This document shows, one piece after another, positions 1 through 11,699 of a stretch of 64,000 nucleotides of DNA (position 1 is the first letter of the stretch; each line of letters opens with the position of its first letter). The translations under genes were made by a program, and so were the position numbers. This stretch comes from Lithobates sylvaticus (taxonomy: Eukaryota; Chordata; Amphibia; Anura; Ranidae), in contig CM053029.1 of the NCBI GenBank assembly GCA_028564925.1, forward strand, positions 294,849,168 through 294,913,167, given 5' to 3'. Under the pieces are notes generated by a model. That model was not told where the DNA came from and ran no database searches. It saw only the letters and a program-made list of their open reading frames with translations.

Positions 1-108
1 TTGGCTCATCTTGTTTTGCTATGTTGCAATAATGCACATTGTTGTGTATGTTTTCAGATGTAACGTTTATGCTTTTTAAATTTTTTTAAGGACCTCGTTC
101 AGTTTCTT

Positions 109-436
109 TAAGGCCCCTTTAACACTGGGGCTTCGGCAGTAAAGCGCCACTATTTTTAGCGGCGCTTTACTGTCGTCTTTGCGGGGGTTTAAAACGTCAC
201 GCAAAGCGCTGCTGCAGCGGCGCTCATTCATTTCAATGGGCAAGAGCAGTGTATACTTCACCGCTCCAAAGATGCTGCTTGCAGGAGTTTTTTTAACGTC
301 CTGCCAGCGCATTGCCTCAGTGTGAAAGCACTCTGGCTTTCACACTGAGACTGCAGGGGAGACGTTTTTCAGGTGCTTTACAGGCGATATCTTTAGCCCA
401 AAAGCGCCTGAAAAACATCTGTGTGAAAGGGATCTA
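109..436. mobile_element. MITE with TAAGGCCCCTTTAACAC-type inverted ends
   Basis: The left end TAAGGCCCCTTTAACAC and the reverse complement of the right end (TAGATCCCTTTCACAC) form imperfect terminal inverted repeats. Inside are inverted pieces around AGCGGCGCTTTACTG and GCGCTTTGCGTG. There is no coding capacity. Related copies appear at 23465-23718, 37213-37566 and 38595-38921. The 108 bases to its left are AT-rich with nothing recognised. Confidence 0.6.
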
Positions 437-660
437 AATGGAAAAATTCTGTTCAGTGCATCAAAATGCAGCACACAAAAGTTTTTTCATGTCAGTATGT
501 TTTTGGCCTACTCTTCATAACCGCTTATTATTTATTCATACATTTAAAATGGGAAATCTATTAAATAAAAAAGACAATAGCTAAATTTTTCAATAATGGT
601 ATGAGAGAGTTACAGCGCAATGGTCTAGTGGTCCCTGTTGTTGTTATTGTTCAGAATTTA

Positions 661-1085
661 GGCCTCATGCACACAGGGCATTTTTACAGCCCATTGATTT
701 TAATAGAAGGCGCACCATAAGTCAGATTATGATGATCCGACTTGCGGTGCGGCTTGTGCGCTGAGGATCTGGAAGGTTGACCCTCGCCAAAATGAAAAAT
801 AAACTGGCGTGGGGTCCCCCCCTTCCCAAGAGCATCCCATACCTTAGGTCTGGTACAGATTTTAAGGGGAACCCCTGCGCCAAAATCCATTCTGGACACT
901 TATCTGAGCACGCAGTTCGGCAGGTCAGGAAAGAGGGGAGGACGATGAGCGGGTAAGATTCAATTATGAGACTGTGTAAGGCAGCAGTGTGATGCAGAGT
1001 GCGGGAGGGGGTGGGCGGGTTAATCCATGGGGAGGGGGCAGAAAGCCAGAGCACTGGATGTATAAGGCATGTAAAATTCATGTTC
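661..1085. repeat. Degenerate 'GGCCTCATG' foldback-family fragment
   Basis: It begins GGCCTCATGCACACAGGGC and continues through a Gatgatccgacttg segment and a GCGTGGGGTCCCCCCC segment. These share wording and order with the left arm of the element at 21195-22896 and with 54850-55140. No right terminus is seen, so this is a fragment. Its second copy is 7140-7510, with many small deletions. Confidence 0.6.
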
Positions 1086-1332
1086 GTGGTCCATGGTATA
1101 CAAAATTGTGAGTTGAGTGGTCCGAAAGGTAAGCTACCACTAAGCTAGAGTAGGCATGCACAGTAGAGCTTCACAATTAATCATCAAGAATCGTTATCGC
1201 GATCTTGACTAAAGTATTTCACAATTCAATGCAAATAATTCTCTCTGCTCATCTGAAGCCACAGCTGTCAAAAGAAAGGAAGGAAAAAACTGGGCAGTCT
1301 GCCAAGAATGAAAACATTCTTTATCAGTTGAA

Positions 1333-1781
1333 CTTAAAGCAGTAGTAAACTCGCTGAAAAAAATTAATTATTTTAGTACAACTGTAAGGCAAAAGGCATA
1401 ATGAGCTAGTATGCACCGCATACTAGCTCATTATGAAATACTTACCTTAGAACGAGGCGTCGGTAACTCACCTGGTCAACGCTGAGGACGCTGACATGTT
1501 GTCTTGGCGTGTCTTCCGGGTATCGCAACTCCAGCTCTGGGAGTGGCTGGAGCCGCGATGTTGTCACTCCCGCGCATGCGCACGGGAGACTTCTTCCCGG
1601 CAGGGTTCGGATTCTGCCGGCCTTTCAGCCGAGAATCCCCTGTGCACATGCGCCGCATTGCACGGGGAATATCTCCTAAACCGTACAGGTTTAGGAGATA
1701 TATTTTTTTTACCTACAGGTAAGCCTCATTATAGGCTTGCCTGTAGGTAAGTCATTTTTTTCACTTTACAACCGCTTTAAG
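1333..1781. mobile_element. TTAA-flanked MITE with internal palindromes
   Basis: TTAA occurs at both edges (1334-1337 and 1777-1780), with inverted ends AGCAGTAGTAAA and AGCGGTTGTAAA just inside. This fits a TTAA-target (piggyBac-type) non-autonomous element. It contains a perfect palindrome near 1397-1435 (arms CATAATGAGCTAGTATGC) and another near 1711-1750 (arms ACCTACAGGTAAGC). It is GC-rich in the middle and has no gene. In copy 2 its left half is badly eroded. Confidence 0.7.
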
Positions 1782-1947
1782 TATAAACATTGTAACAATT
1801 TGTCAATGGAATAGACTTTGTGTGTAAGTGAAAAAAGTTTAACCACTTAAACACTAAACCTTTTTCTGACATTTGTTGGTTTCAAGTTAAAATAGTTTTT
1901 TTTTTTTTTGCTAGAAAATTACTTAGAAGAACCCCAAACATTATATA

Positions 1948-2629
1948 TACCGTATTTATCGGCGTATAACACTCACTTTTTCCCCTTAAAATCAGGGGAC
2001 GATCGTGGGTGCGTGTTATACGCCGATCTCCCGCTGATTTTTTATTTTTTTTGAGGGGAGCCAACGGAGCCGATATACCGAAAGCCACGTGTATTTTCGG
2101 CTATTTTCAGCTCCTCTCGCAGTCCCACCCCTGACTGCGAGCAAAGCCGAGACTAGCCGAACTTGGATTTCTGTATGTTGTCGGCGCTCGGCTCGGCCCG
2201 AGACTAGCCGAAAATACACGCGGCTTTCGGTATGTTGTCACGCGGCGCTCGTCCTCTCCACTCTGCGCCAATTTTAAATCAAGGCTGCACTGGGCAAGGC
2301 TGCACTGGGCAAGGCTGCAAAGGCACTGGGCAAGGCTGCAAAGGCACTGGGCAAGGCTGCACTGGGCAAGGCTGCAAAGGCACTGGGCAAGGCTGCACTG
2401 GGCAAGGCTGCAAAGGCACTGGGCAAGGCTGCACTGGGCAAGGCTGCACAGGCACTGGGCAAGGCTGCAATGATGGACAAGGCTGCAGACGGACACTGGA
2501 CAAGGCTGCAATAATGGGCATTTAAATGTAAGTTTTTTTTTTTTTTTTCTTTTTTTTCCTTAAACTTCCCTCCTAAACTTGGGGTGCGTGTTATACACCG
2601 GCGCGTGTTATACGCCGATAAATACGGTA
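1948..2629. mobile_element. TIR element 'TACCGTATTTATCGGCG' carrying a minisatellite (copy 1)
   Basis: The left end TACCGTATTTATCGGCGTAT is inverted at the right end (ATACGCCGATAAATACGGTA), a near-perfect inverted repeat of at least 20 bases. A second internal TTATACGCCGAT copy lies near 2017 and TTATACACCGGCGCG near 2591. TA on both sides is compatible with a TA target duplication. The superfamily is not assigned. The interior holds a GC-rich segment and the 2281-2520 minisatellite. It is nested inside the hAT at 1164-2895. Confidence 0.8.
2281..2520 (+). repeat. Minisatellite, 15/21-bp units AAGGCTGCACTGGGC
   Basis: About a dozen head-to-tail units alternate between the 15-base AAGGCTGCACTGGGC and a 21-base form with an inserted AAAGGC. 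The last units diverge (AATGATGGAC). Both strands lack stops for long stretches, which gives spurious open frames of Gly/Gln/Cys or Leu/Pro/Cys repeats. It is not coding. Confidence 0.9.
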
Positions 2630-3259
2630 TATTTTTAGTAGACACCCTAGAGAATAAAATGGTGGTTGTTACAATATTTTATGTCACACTGTATTTGCGC
2701 AGCGGTCTTTCAAATTAAATTTTTTGGGAAAAAAATTACTTTAATGAATAAAAAAAATAAAAATAACCAGTAAAGTTAGCCCATTTTTTTTTTTTTTGTA
2801 TAATGTGAAAGATTTTACGTTGCGAGAATCGTGATCTTTTTATTCTAAGCAAAAAAAATCGGGATTCTCTTTTTGGCCAGAATTGTGCAGCTCTAATGCA
2901 CATAAATTACATCCATCAATATAACAGTCATTTAGTGATTAATATTAACCGTGGAACATGCTGTGTAAACTGTATATACAATATACCACTATGTGATTGA
3001 ATAAAACTTGTCTATATATAGAAAAGAAAGTCCCAGTAATCCTCTTAAAAAAAAATAAATAAATGGGTATTCAAAACACAGATCTGAATCCGTATTGAAG
3101 AAACTTCCACCAATCCATGATTCACCACCACCTTCTAAAATGAACACTCACCAGAGACCAAAAATATACTGTAAAAGCCTTGATTTATGCCTAGATCATT
3201 CACTGCTCTCATTAAAATGTATCCGAGGGTTCCCAACTGGTGCGGCAATATTCATTCCA

Positions 3260-4060
3260 TATATCTCATAGTTGCATAGTAGGTGAGGTTGAAAAAAGAC
3301 ACAAGTCCATCAAGTCCAAGCTTTGTGTGTGATTTATGTCAGTATTACATTGTATATCCCTGTATTTAGCACTCATTCAGGTACTTAGCTAATAGTTTTT
3401 TGAAACTATTGATGCCCCCCCGCTGAGACCACCGCCTGTGGAAGGTAATTCCACATCCTTGCTGCTCTTACAGTAAAGAACCCACTATGTCGTTTAAGGT
3501 TAAACCTCTTTTCTTCTCATTTTAATGAGTGGCCACGTGTCTTTTTAAACTCCCTTCCGTGAAAAAGTTTCATCCCTATTGTGGGGTCACCAGTACAGTA
3601 TTTGTTAATTTAAATCATATCCCCTCTCAAGCAACTCTTCTCCAGAAAGAATAAGTTCAGTGCTCGCAGCCTTTCTTCATATCTAATGTCTTCCAGACCC
3701 TTTTATTAGCTTTGTTGCCCTTCTTTGTACTCGCTACATTTCCAGTACATCCTTCCTGATGACTGGTGCTCAGAACTGGACAGCATACTCCAGGTGAGGC
3801 CAGACCGGAGTCTTGTAGAGTGGGAGAATTGTCGCTTTATCTCTGGAGTTAATCCCTTTTTTAATGCATGCCAATATTCTGTTTGCTTTGTTAGCAGCGG
3901 CTTGGCATTGCATGCCATTGCTGAGCCTATCATCTACTAGGAACCCCAGGTCCTTTTCCATCCTAGATTCCCCCAGAGGTTCTCCCCCTAGTGTATAGAT
4001 GGCATTCATATTTTTGCCACCCAAATGCATTATTTAAAATTTTTCTACTTTTAAACCTCA
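3260..4060 (-). pseudogene. CR1/Rex1-like LINE 3' fragment (end of reverse transcriptase)
   Basis: On the minus strand, frames from about 4030 down read MHLGGKNMNAIYTLGGEPLG, EKDLGFLVDDRLSNGMQCQA, KANRILACIKKGINSRDKA and LPLYKTPVWPHLEYAVQF. This is the well-known C-terminal RT segment of CR1/Rex1-type non-LTR retrotransposons (pattern KDLGVxVD...ANKxLGxIxR...LYKxLVRPHLEY). Downstream, frames equivalent to LEKRRLRGD and NxLP follow with breaks. The tail near 3268-3310 (CATAGTTGCATAGTAGGTGA) is a common frog LINE tail. It is truncated at its 5' end and nonfunctional. Confidence 0.8.
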
Positions 4061-5700
4061 TTTGCCATGTAGTTGCCCACCCCATTCATTTCTTACAAGG
4101 TTTCCACATCCTGTGGAGAAGTTATTGCAATTGAAGGTCAATTGCGCAATCATATGGCCAGTGTGGAGGCAAACTACCGGCTTGACCATTGTCAAAGACA
4201 TCGCTAAAATCGCGGTACTCTGTTGGGAAGGGAGGAGAGTGAAGAGGTGCACAGGACCCTGGCTACCTTCTGGAAGCATGTCTTACTGCATTGTGGCGAC
4301 CAGGAGAGAGCCTCAGCATGGAGCCAATCAAAAGAGGGGTTGTGCCTCTGTAACCAAGGATAACCAATAACCAACGGAAACTTAGGTGAGGAAATATCTT
4401 GGAATTGGATTATCTCATGGTGAAGAGCCCCTATGGCCATGGACAATGGAACCGTCTCATGAGTCACATGGGCAGGCTATAGAGGTCTCCCATCAAGAGT
4501 CTTAATGGCAAGTGGAGTGTCACGCAGCTGCAGCGGAATCGAGTGCTTTGATACAAAGGCAGCATCAATAAACAGGCCTGCAGCCCCAGAGTCGATTAGA
4601 GCCTGTATCTCGACGGACTACTCAGCCTAAGAAAGGGTGACCGAAACCAGGGACTTATCCTTCTGGATAACTGGGGACGAAACAATGCCACCGAAGGTCT
4701 GTGTGCGACAGGACCTCAAGGTTCGGGCATTCCCTGGACGGGTAGGACAAGACTTCAAAAAGTGACCTGCCTGGCCACAATAAAGGCACAATCTCTCCCT
4801 CCTCCTAAAGGTTCTCTCATCCACTGAGAAACGTGTGAGGCCCAAGTGCATGGGTTCACCTTCACTGACTGACTTGGTACCAGGAGGCATGGGAAGTGAG
4901 GGAGGCACGGGTGGGACAGCAAAGCTCGGAGGCAAACGTACAGGAGGCTTCCGCAAGCACTCCTTTAAAAGAGAGTCTTTCTCTGAGTCTGGAGTCAATG
5001 AGGATGGCAAACGTAATCAACTTCTCCAGCTCATTGGGTATTTCTCGGGCTGCTATCTCATCCTTGATGGAATCCGAGAGACCATGAGAAAAAGCCTCAT
5101 TGTTCCAAGCAACCTCTGCTGCCAGAGTACGGAATTCAATGGCGTAGTCGGCAACAGTTCTCTTACTCTGATGGACATGAGACACTTGGCAGCAGAAGCG
5201 GAGCATCAAATACCCTTTTAAAGGAGGCCACAAACTCAGGGTAACTCAAGACAACAGGTTTTTGCATCTCCCATAGAGAGTTTTGCCCAGGCCAAGGCTG
5301 TCTCAGAAAGTAAAGATATCACAAAACCTACTTCTGTCCGTGGGAAACGCCTGGGGCAGCATTTTAAAGTATATCTCAACCTGGTTGAGAAACCCTCTGC
5401 ATTGAACTGTATCGCCCCCAAATTCGCTGGAGAAGCGTAGCGGAACCAGACATACCTCTTATAGAGGTAATACTTGAGGGGGGTGCCTGCACAGAGACTG
5501 GCGCAGGAGCAGGGACAGCCTGCAACTTGGGTTGTACTGGAGCAGCCACAGTGGGAGATTCCAGGTGAGCGTTTGTAACGCCATGGCATACTGATCCATG
5601 CAGTGATCTTGCTCATTCAATCTGGAAAAAATATTACCAACAAGTGGATTGACTATATCTTCTGAATTCATGGCCTTCGCCTACTGACAGAAACCATGAA
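4060..5700 (-). mobile_element. Ty3/gypsy-type LTR retrotransposon fossil, gag and protease part (copy 1)
   Basis: Minus-strand frames show a gag region with a CCHC zinc knuckle ([15 protein letters not shown]) and, further along, a retropepsin-type stretch (FPLVIGYPWLQRHNPSFDW). The order gag then protease, and the knuckle wording, fit a vertebrate Ty3/gypsy element of the sushi/chromovirus kind. RT, integrase and recognisable LTRs are absent. It is an incomplete fossil, broken in several places, inside the inverted-repeat block. Being duplicated with that block, it predates the duplication. Confidence 0.75.
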
Positions 5701-6400
5701 ATCAGACCGAGAAGTACAGTTAAATCTCACTTGTTTAATAATAAAAGTAAATAGAACAAACGTATATAATATAGCCAGAGTTTAACATTCTATACTTTAT
5801 GCCATCAAAAATATTGCACTCACAAAGTATAGTGCCTTAGGACCAGCACTGAGTCTTTTCAGCAGTACGTTTGTAGCCTGTGTATCGCCGTTCCATCTCC
5901 AGGAACCGGCGTACAGTACAAGCCTTGATTTCATGCGGGGTGGGGACCGGAAGTGATGTGGACGTCACCCAGAAGCCTATACGCGTGTCGCATCCAATCA
6001 TGCGTCTTCAGGAAGCTATTGTATATACAGTTTACACAGCATGTTCCATGGTTAATATTAATCACGAATGACTGTTATATTGATGTAAATTAGTATTCAC
6101 TGTCAAAGGTGTGTGGTAAGAATTATTTTACGGTTAGCGCAGTTACCAAATATATTTACACATTGCTTATCCCACACCAACGATGGGGAGTTCATGACTG
6201 CAGCAGATCTGACGCACAAATTTATAGATATACACTAAAATTATACACGTATGACACAAGTTGTGCACAACTCTGAAGAGAAATGTAAACAAATAGACTC
6301 CCATCACTAATGGGCTGCACGAAGCCTTGGGCAGCTCTCTGTCTTCTTGATGCTATCAGGATTCTTTTCCCCTATCCCTAATCTGTCCAGCCCTCTTTTT

Positions 6401-7095
6401 ATTTTATTTTTTTTTTATATATATTTTTTTTTTTTTTCTCTTCAGAGAACTTCAAGAGAGAGAGAATGTTCATATTTAAAATTCATTCATGTCTCTTGTG
6501 TTGTATTCATCATTGTGAAAAATTCCTTTTTAACGCAAACTACACAAAAAGAAGGATACATCTCAGATATTCCTCTCGATCGTTTTAATATTCTTTTTTG
6601 TTATCTTTAATCTCTTTCTTGCTTATTAAAACCATATATATATTCCATCCCTCCCTGTGCCTCTCCCTTTTTTTTTTTTTTTTTTTTTTTATTTTTATTT
6701 TTTTTTTAGGTTTCTATATTTAGGTTTCTACTTTTGCTTTTACCCTGCTTGCATTAATATTTCTGCGTATTTCCAGGTCTGCTTAAACTCCTGCCACCTT
6801 TTCCATTTGCTCATATCTTCCTCTTCCTTTTCATCTCCTGTGTGTCTAAGGTTCTCAAGCTGGAATGTCTCTTCCATCTTTCCTATCCAATCTAGATCTG
6901 AGGGTGGTTTGGCTTGCTGCCACCTCCTAGGTATCGCTGCCTTAGCGGCATTTAGCATATGAGGAATCAAAGTCTTCGTATATGTTTTTATTGGGTCTGG
7001 TGTATTATGAAATAAACATGTCCAGGGGTCATCTTTCATTTTAATCCCTGTAATTTCCTTTATTAAATCTAGGATACCTTTCCAAAATTCCCTTA
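6401..7095 (-). pseudogene. L1-like LINE 3' fragment between the two duplication copies
   Basis: The minus strand from 7105 encodes FWKGILDLIKEITGIKMKDD, PWTCLFHNTPDPI, LIPHMLNAAKAAIPRRWQQ and WIGKMEETFQLENLRHTG. This resembles the extreme C-terminus of frog L1 ORF2 (L(I)PHMLNAAK..IPRxW...W). T-rich runs at 6397-6440 and 6669-6705 could be its A-tail read in reverse. It is heavily 5'-truncated and has no flanking duplication that I can see. It lies exactly between the two copies of the composite repeat. Confidence 0.7.
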
Positions 7096-8212
7096 TACAG
7101 CGCAATGGTTAGTGGTCCTGTGTTGTTATTTTGGAATTTGGCCTCATGCCAAGGCATTTTTACAGCCCATATGAATTTTATAGGCTGCACATAAGTCGAT
7201 TATGATTCGACTTGCAGGTGTCGCTTGTGCGCTGAGGTTGGAGGTTGACCTACCAAATGAAAATAACTGGGTGGTCCCCCCTTTCCAAGAGCTCCCATAC
7301 CTTAGGTTGGTACAGATTTTAAGGAACCCTGCGCCAAAATCCATTCTGGACCTAATTGAGCACGCAGTTGGAGGTCAGGAAAGAGGGAGACGATAGCGGT
7401 ATGATTCATTGAGACTGTGTAAGGCAGCGTGTGATGAGAGTGGGAGGGTGGGGGGTTAATCCTGGGGAGGGCGAGCCGACTGATGTATAAGGCATGTAAA
7501 ATTAAGTCGTGGCCACGGTATAAATATTGTGGTTAGTGTCCTAAGGTAAGCTACCACTAAGCTAGAGTAGGATGCACAGTAGAGCTGCACCATTAATCAT
7601 AAAGAGATATAGAAAAATGAGAAAAAAAAGAAGAGAAAGAAAAGGAAATAAAGGAGAAAAAATAACAAATGAAATAAAGGCATAATGAGTGTATGCACGC
7701 ATCTGCTATTAGAATACTACCTTGAACGAGGGCGGTAACTACTGGTCAGCTGAGGTCGCTGACATGTTGTCTTGGCGTGTCTTCCGGGTATCGCAACTCC
7801 AGCTCTGTGAGTGGCTGGAGCCGCGATGTTGTCACTCCCGCGCATGCGCACGGGAGACTTCTTCCCGGCAGGGTTCGGATTCTGCCGGCCTTTCAGCCGA
7901 GAATCCCCTGTGCACATGCGCCGCATTGCACGGGGAATATCTCCTAAACCGTACAGGTTTAGGAGATATATTTTTTTACCTACAGGTAAGCCTAATTATA
8001 GGCTTGCCTGTAGGTAAGTCATTTTTTTCACTTTACAACCGCTTTAAGTATAAACATTGTAACAATTTGTCAATGGGATAGACTTTGTGTGTAAGTGAAA
8101 AAAGTTTAACCACTTAAACACTAAACCTTTTTCTGACATTTGTTGGTTTCAAGTTAAAATAGTTTTTTTTTTTTGCTAGAAAATTACTTAGAAGAACCCC
8201 AAACATTATATA

Positions 8213-8893
8213 TACCGTATTTATCGGCGTATAACACTCACTTTTTCCCCTTAAAATCAGGGGACAATCGTGGGTGCGTGTTATACGCCGATCTCCCGCT
8301 GATTTTTATTTTTTTTGAGGGGAGCTAACGGAGCCGATATACCGAAAGCCACGTGTATTTTCGGCTATTTTCAGCTCCTCTCGCAGTCCCACCCCTGACT
8401 GCGAGCAAAGCCGAGACTAGCCGAACTTGGATTTCTGTATGTTGTCGGCGCTCGGCTCGGCCCGAGACTAGCCGAAAATACTCGCGGCTTTCGGTATGTT
8501 GTCACGCGGCGCTCGTCCTCTCCACTCTGCGCCAATTTTAAATCAAGGCTGCACTGGGCAAGGCTGCACTGGGCAAGGCTGCAAAGGCCACTGGGCAAGG
8601 CTGCAAAGGCACTGGGCAAGGCTGCACTGGCAAGGCTGCAAAGGCACTGGGCAAGGCTGCACTGGCAAGGCTGCAAAGGCACTGGGCACGGCTGCACTGG
8701 GCAAGGCTGCACAGGCACTGGGCAAGGCTGCAATGATGGACAAGGCTGCAGACGGACACTGGACAAGGCTGCAATAATGGGCATTTAAATGTAAGTTTTT
8801 TTTTGTTTTTTCTTTTTTTTTCCTTACACTTCCCTCCTAAACTTGGGGTGCGTGTTATACACCGGCGCGTGTTATACGCCGATAAATACGGTA
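8213..8893. mobile_element. TIR element with minisatellite (copy 2)
   Basis: This is the counterpart of 1948-2629 with the same TACCGTATTTATCGGCG ends. Its 8542-8780 minisatellite differs from copy 1 by single-base unit-length changes (for example GCACTGGCAAGG, which lacks one G pair). Confidence 0.78.
8542..8780 (+). repeat. Minisatellite, 15/21-bp units (copy 2)
   Basis: Same unit families as 2281-2520, with several one-base gains and losses that change the reading frames of the spurious open frames. Not coding. Confidence 0.88.
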
Positions 8894-9518
8894 TATTTTT
8901 AGTAGACACCCTAGAGAATAAAATGGTGGTTGTTACAATATTTTATGTCACACTGTATTTGCGCAGCGGTCTTTCAAATTAAATTTTTTGGGAAAAAATT
9001 ACTTTAATGAATAAAAAAAATAAAAATAACAAGTAAAGTTAGCCCATTTTTTCTTTTTGTATAATGTGAAATATTTTACGTTGCGAGAATCGTGATCTTT
9101 TTATTCTAAGCAAAAAAATCGGGATTCTCTTTTTGGCCAGAATTGTGCAGCTCTAATGCACATAAATTACATCCATCAATATAACAGTCATTTAGTGATT
9201 AATATTAACCGTGGAACATGCTGTGTAAAACTGTATATACAATATACCACTATGTGATTGAATAAAACTTGTCTATATATAGAAAAGAAAGTCCCAGTAA
9301 TCCTCTTAAAAAAAAATAAATAAATGGGTATTCAAAACACAGATCTGAATCCGTATTGAAGAAACTTCCACCAATCCATGATTCACCACCACCTTCTAAA
9401 ATGAACACTCACCAGAGACCAAAAATATACTGTAAAAGCCTTGATTTATGCCTAGATCAATCACTGCTCTCATTAAAATGTATCCGAGGGTTCCCAACTG
9501 GTGCGGCAATATTCATTC

Positions 9519-10320
9519 CATATATCTCATAGTTGCATAGTAGGTGAGGTTGAAATAAGACACAAGTCCATCAAGTCCAAGCTTTGTGTGTGATTTATGT
9601 CAGTATTACATTGTATATCCCTGTATTTAGCACTCATTCAGGTACTTAGCTAATAGTTTTTTGAAACTATTGATGCCCCCCCGCTGAGACCACCGCCTGT
9701 GGAAGGTAATTCCACATCCTTGCTGCTCTTACAGTAAAGAACCCACTATGTCGTTTAAGGTTAAACCTCTTTTTTCTCATTTTAATGAGTGGCCACGTGT
9801 CTTTTTAAACTCCCTTCCGTGAAAAAGTTTATCCCTATTGTGGGGTCACCAGTACAGTATTTGTTAATTTAAATCATATCCCCTCTCAAGCAACTCTTCT
9901 CCAGAAAGAATAAGTTCAGTGCTCGCAGCCTTTCTTCATATCTAATGTCTTCCAGACCCTTTTATTAGCTTTGTTTCCCTTCTTTGTACTCGCTACATTT
10001 CCAGTACATCCTTCCTGATGACTGGTGCTCTGAACTGGACAGCATACTCCAGGTGAGGCCAGACCGGAGTCTTGTAGAGTGGGAGAATTGTCGCTTTATC
10101 TCTGGAGTTAATCCCTTTTTTAATGCATGCCAATATTCTGTTTGCTTTGTTAGCAGCGGCTTGGCTTTGCATGCCATTGCTGAGCCTATCATCTACTAGG
10201 AACCCCAGGTCCTTTTCCATCATAGATTCCCCCAGAGGTTCTTCCCCTAGTGTATAGATGGCATTCATATTTTTGCCACCCAAATGCATTATTTAAAATT
10301 TTTCTACTTTTAAACCTCAT
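9519..10320 (-). pseudogene. CR1/Rex1-like LINE 3' fragment (copy 2)
   Basis: Nearly identical to 3260-4060. The minus frame reads EKDLGFLVDDRLSNGMQSQA and LPLYKTPVWPHLEYAVQF, and continues to RAPVIRKDVLEM, the usual text after the HLEY motif. It is 5'-truncated and nonfunctional. Confidence 0.8.
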
Positions 10321-11690
10321 TTGCCATGTAGTTGCCCACCCCATTCATTTCTTACAAGGTTTCCACATCCTGTGGAGAAGTTTTTGCAATTGAAGGTCAA
10401 TTGCGCAATCATATGGCCAGTGTGGAGGCAAACTACCGGCTTGACCATTGTCAAAGACATCGCTAAAATCGCGGTACTCTGTTGGGAAGGGAGGAGAGTG
10501 AAGAGGTGCACAGGACCCTGGCTACCTTCTGGAAGCATGTCTTACTGCATTGTGGCGACCAGGAGAGAGCCTCAGCACGGAGCCAATCAAAAGAGGGGTT
10601 GTGCCTCTGTAACCAAGGATAACCAATAACCAACGGAAACTTAGGTGAGGAAATATCTTGGAATTGGATTATCTCATGGTGAAGAGCCCCTATGGCCATG
10701 GACAATGGAACCGTCTCATGAGTCACATGGGCAGGGCTATAGAGGTCTCCCATCAAGAGTCTTAATGGCAAGTGGAGTGTCACGCAGCTGCAGCGGAATC
10801 GAGTGCTTTGATACAAAGGCAGCATCAATAAACAGGCCTGCAGCCCCAGAGTAGATTAGAGCCTGTATCTCGACGGACTACTCAGCCTAAGAAAGGGTGA
10901 CCGAAACCAGGGCACTTATCCTTCTGGATAACTGGGGACGAAACAATGCCACCGAAGGTCTGTGTGCGACAGGACCTCAAGGTTCGGGCATTCCCTGGAC
11001 GGGTAGGACAAGACTTCAAAAAGTGACCTGCCTGGCCACAATAAAGGCACAATCTCTCCCTCCTCCTAAAGGTTCTCTCATCCACTGAGAAACGTGTGAG
11101 GCCCAAGTGCATGGGGTCACTTCATGACTGACTTGGTACCAGGAGGCATGGGAAGTGAGGGAGGCACGGGTGGGACAGCAAAGCTCGGAGGCAAAACGGT
11201 ACAGGAGGCTTCCGCAAGCACTCCTTTAAAAGAGAGTCTTTCTCTGAGTCTGGAGTCAATGAGGATGGCAAATATAAACCCCCCTCACCGACTGACACTC
11301 TACCCCCCCCCCCCTTGCTCATCGCCCCTCCCCCGCCTCCCCCGCCCCCCCTAACAGATCCCTTCTCCTCCGTCTCCCTTTCTCAACTTCTCTCGCTCAT
11401 TGGTACTTCTCGTGCGGCTATCGCACGCTGATGACATCCGGAGAACCACTGAGAAAAAGCCTCAGTGTCTCGCCAAGCAACCTCTTGCTCTGCCAGAGTA
11501 CGGCGGAAGTCACATGCGAGTCAGTCGGCAACACTGTCTTCTGTCTCTTGATGCGGACATGGAGATAACACTGTGCAGCTGAACGGAGCATCAAATAACC
11601 CGTTTAAGAGTGGACACAATACTCAAGCGGGTATCCTCTAGACAACAGGTTTTTGCGCTAATAAAAGTAAATAGAACAAACGTATATAAA
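10320..11690 (-). mobile_element. Ty3/gypsy-type fossil, gag and protease part (copy 2)
   Basis: The same element as 4060-5700, carried by the duplication: CCHC knuckle and retropepsin-type region on the minus strand. The gag end is shorter than in copy 1 and is replaced by low-complexity C-rich sequence. It is incomplete and broken in several places. Confidence 0.72.
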
Positions 11691-11699
11691 ACAGCCAGA

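Larger units (their letters stand above)
1164..2895. mobile_element. Non-autonomous hAT element (copy 1), host of two nested insertions
   Basis: Flanking bases ATGCACAG (1156-1163) and ATGCACAT (2896-2903) match at 7 of 8 positions, as expected for a hAT 8-bp target duplication. The left end TAGAGCTTCACAATT and the reverse complement of the right end (TAGAGCTGCACAATT) form a near-perfect inverted repeat. This resembles the common vertebrate hAT ends that begin with a variant of 'agggctgcacgat'. Two younger elements sit inside (1333-1781 and 1948-2629). No transposase is seen. Confidence 0.8.
2904..6092. repeat. Inverted-repeat-bounded composite block (copy 1)
   Basis: Arms at 2904-2984 and 6017-6092 are inverted copies of each other over about 75 bases with few mismatches; the shared core includes GGAACATGCTGTGTAAACTG. 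The pair looks like the long terminal inverted repeats of a DNA element that later took up a LINE piece and an LTR-element fossil. Near the right arm is a CpG-rich part, 5880-6010, with GACGTCACCC and TACGCG. The superfamily is not recognised, and the 3020-3250 stretch holds nothing I can name. Confidence 0.65.
611..6400 (+). repeat. Tandem composite duplication, copy 1
   Basis: The block starting ACAGCGCAATGGT and ending GTCCAGCCCTCTTTTT recurs in the same orientation and order at 7096-13215. Shared parts, in order, are a degenerate repeat, a hAT with two nested elements, and an inverted-repeat block holding a CR1-like piece and a Ty3/gypsy fossil. The central parts (about 1485-5000) are nearly identical to 7750-11270, with single-base differences and small indels. 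Copy 1 holds about 470 bases (about 5267-5737) that are missing from copy 2. This is either a genomic duplication or two haplotypes joined by the assembler. Confidence 0.9.
7580..9155. mobile_element. Non-autonomous hAT element (copy 2)
   Basis: This is the counterpart of 1164-2895, with flanks ATGCACAG (7572-7579) and ATGCACAT (9156-9163) and ends TAGAGCTGCACCATT / TAGAGCTGCACAATT. The nested TTAA MITE is eroded on its left; the second nested element is intact. Confidence 0.78.

Noticed and set aside
2107-2645. Cys/Leu/Ala-rich repeat frames on both strands (also 8371-8909)
   Set aside because: They are translations of the 15/21-bp minisatellite; the frames change with single-base unit changes between the two copies.
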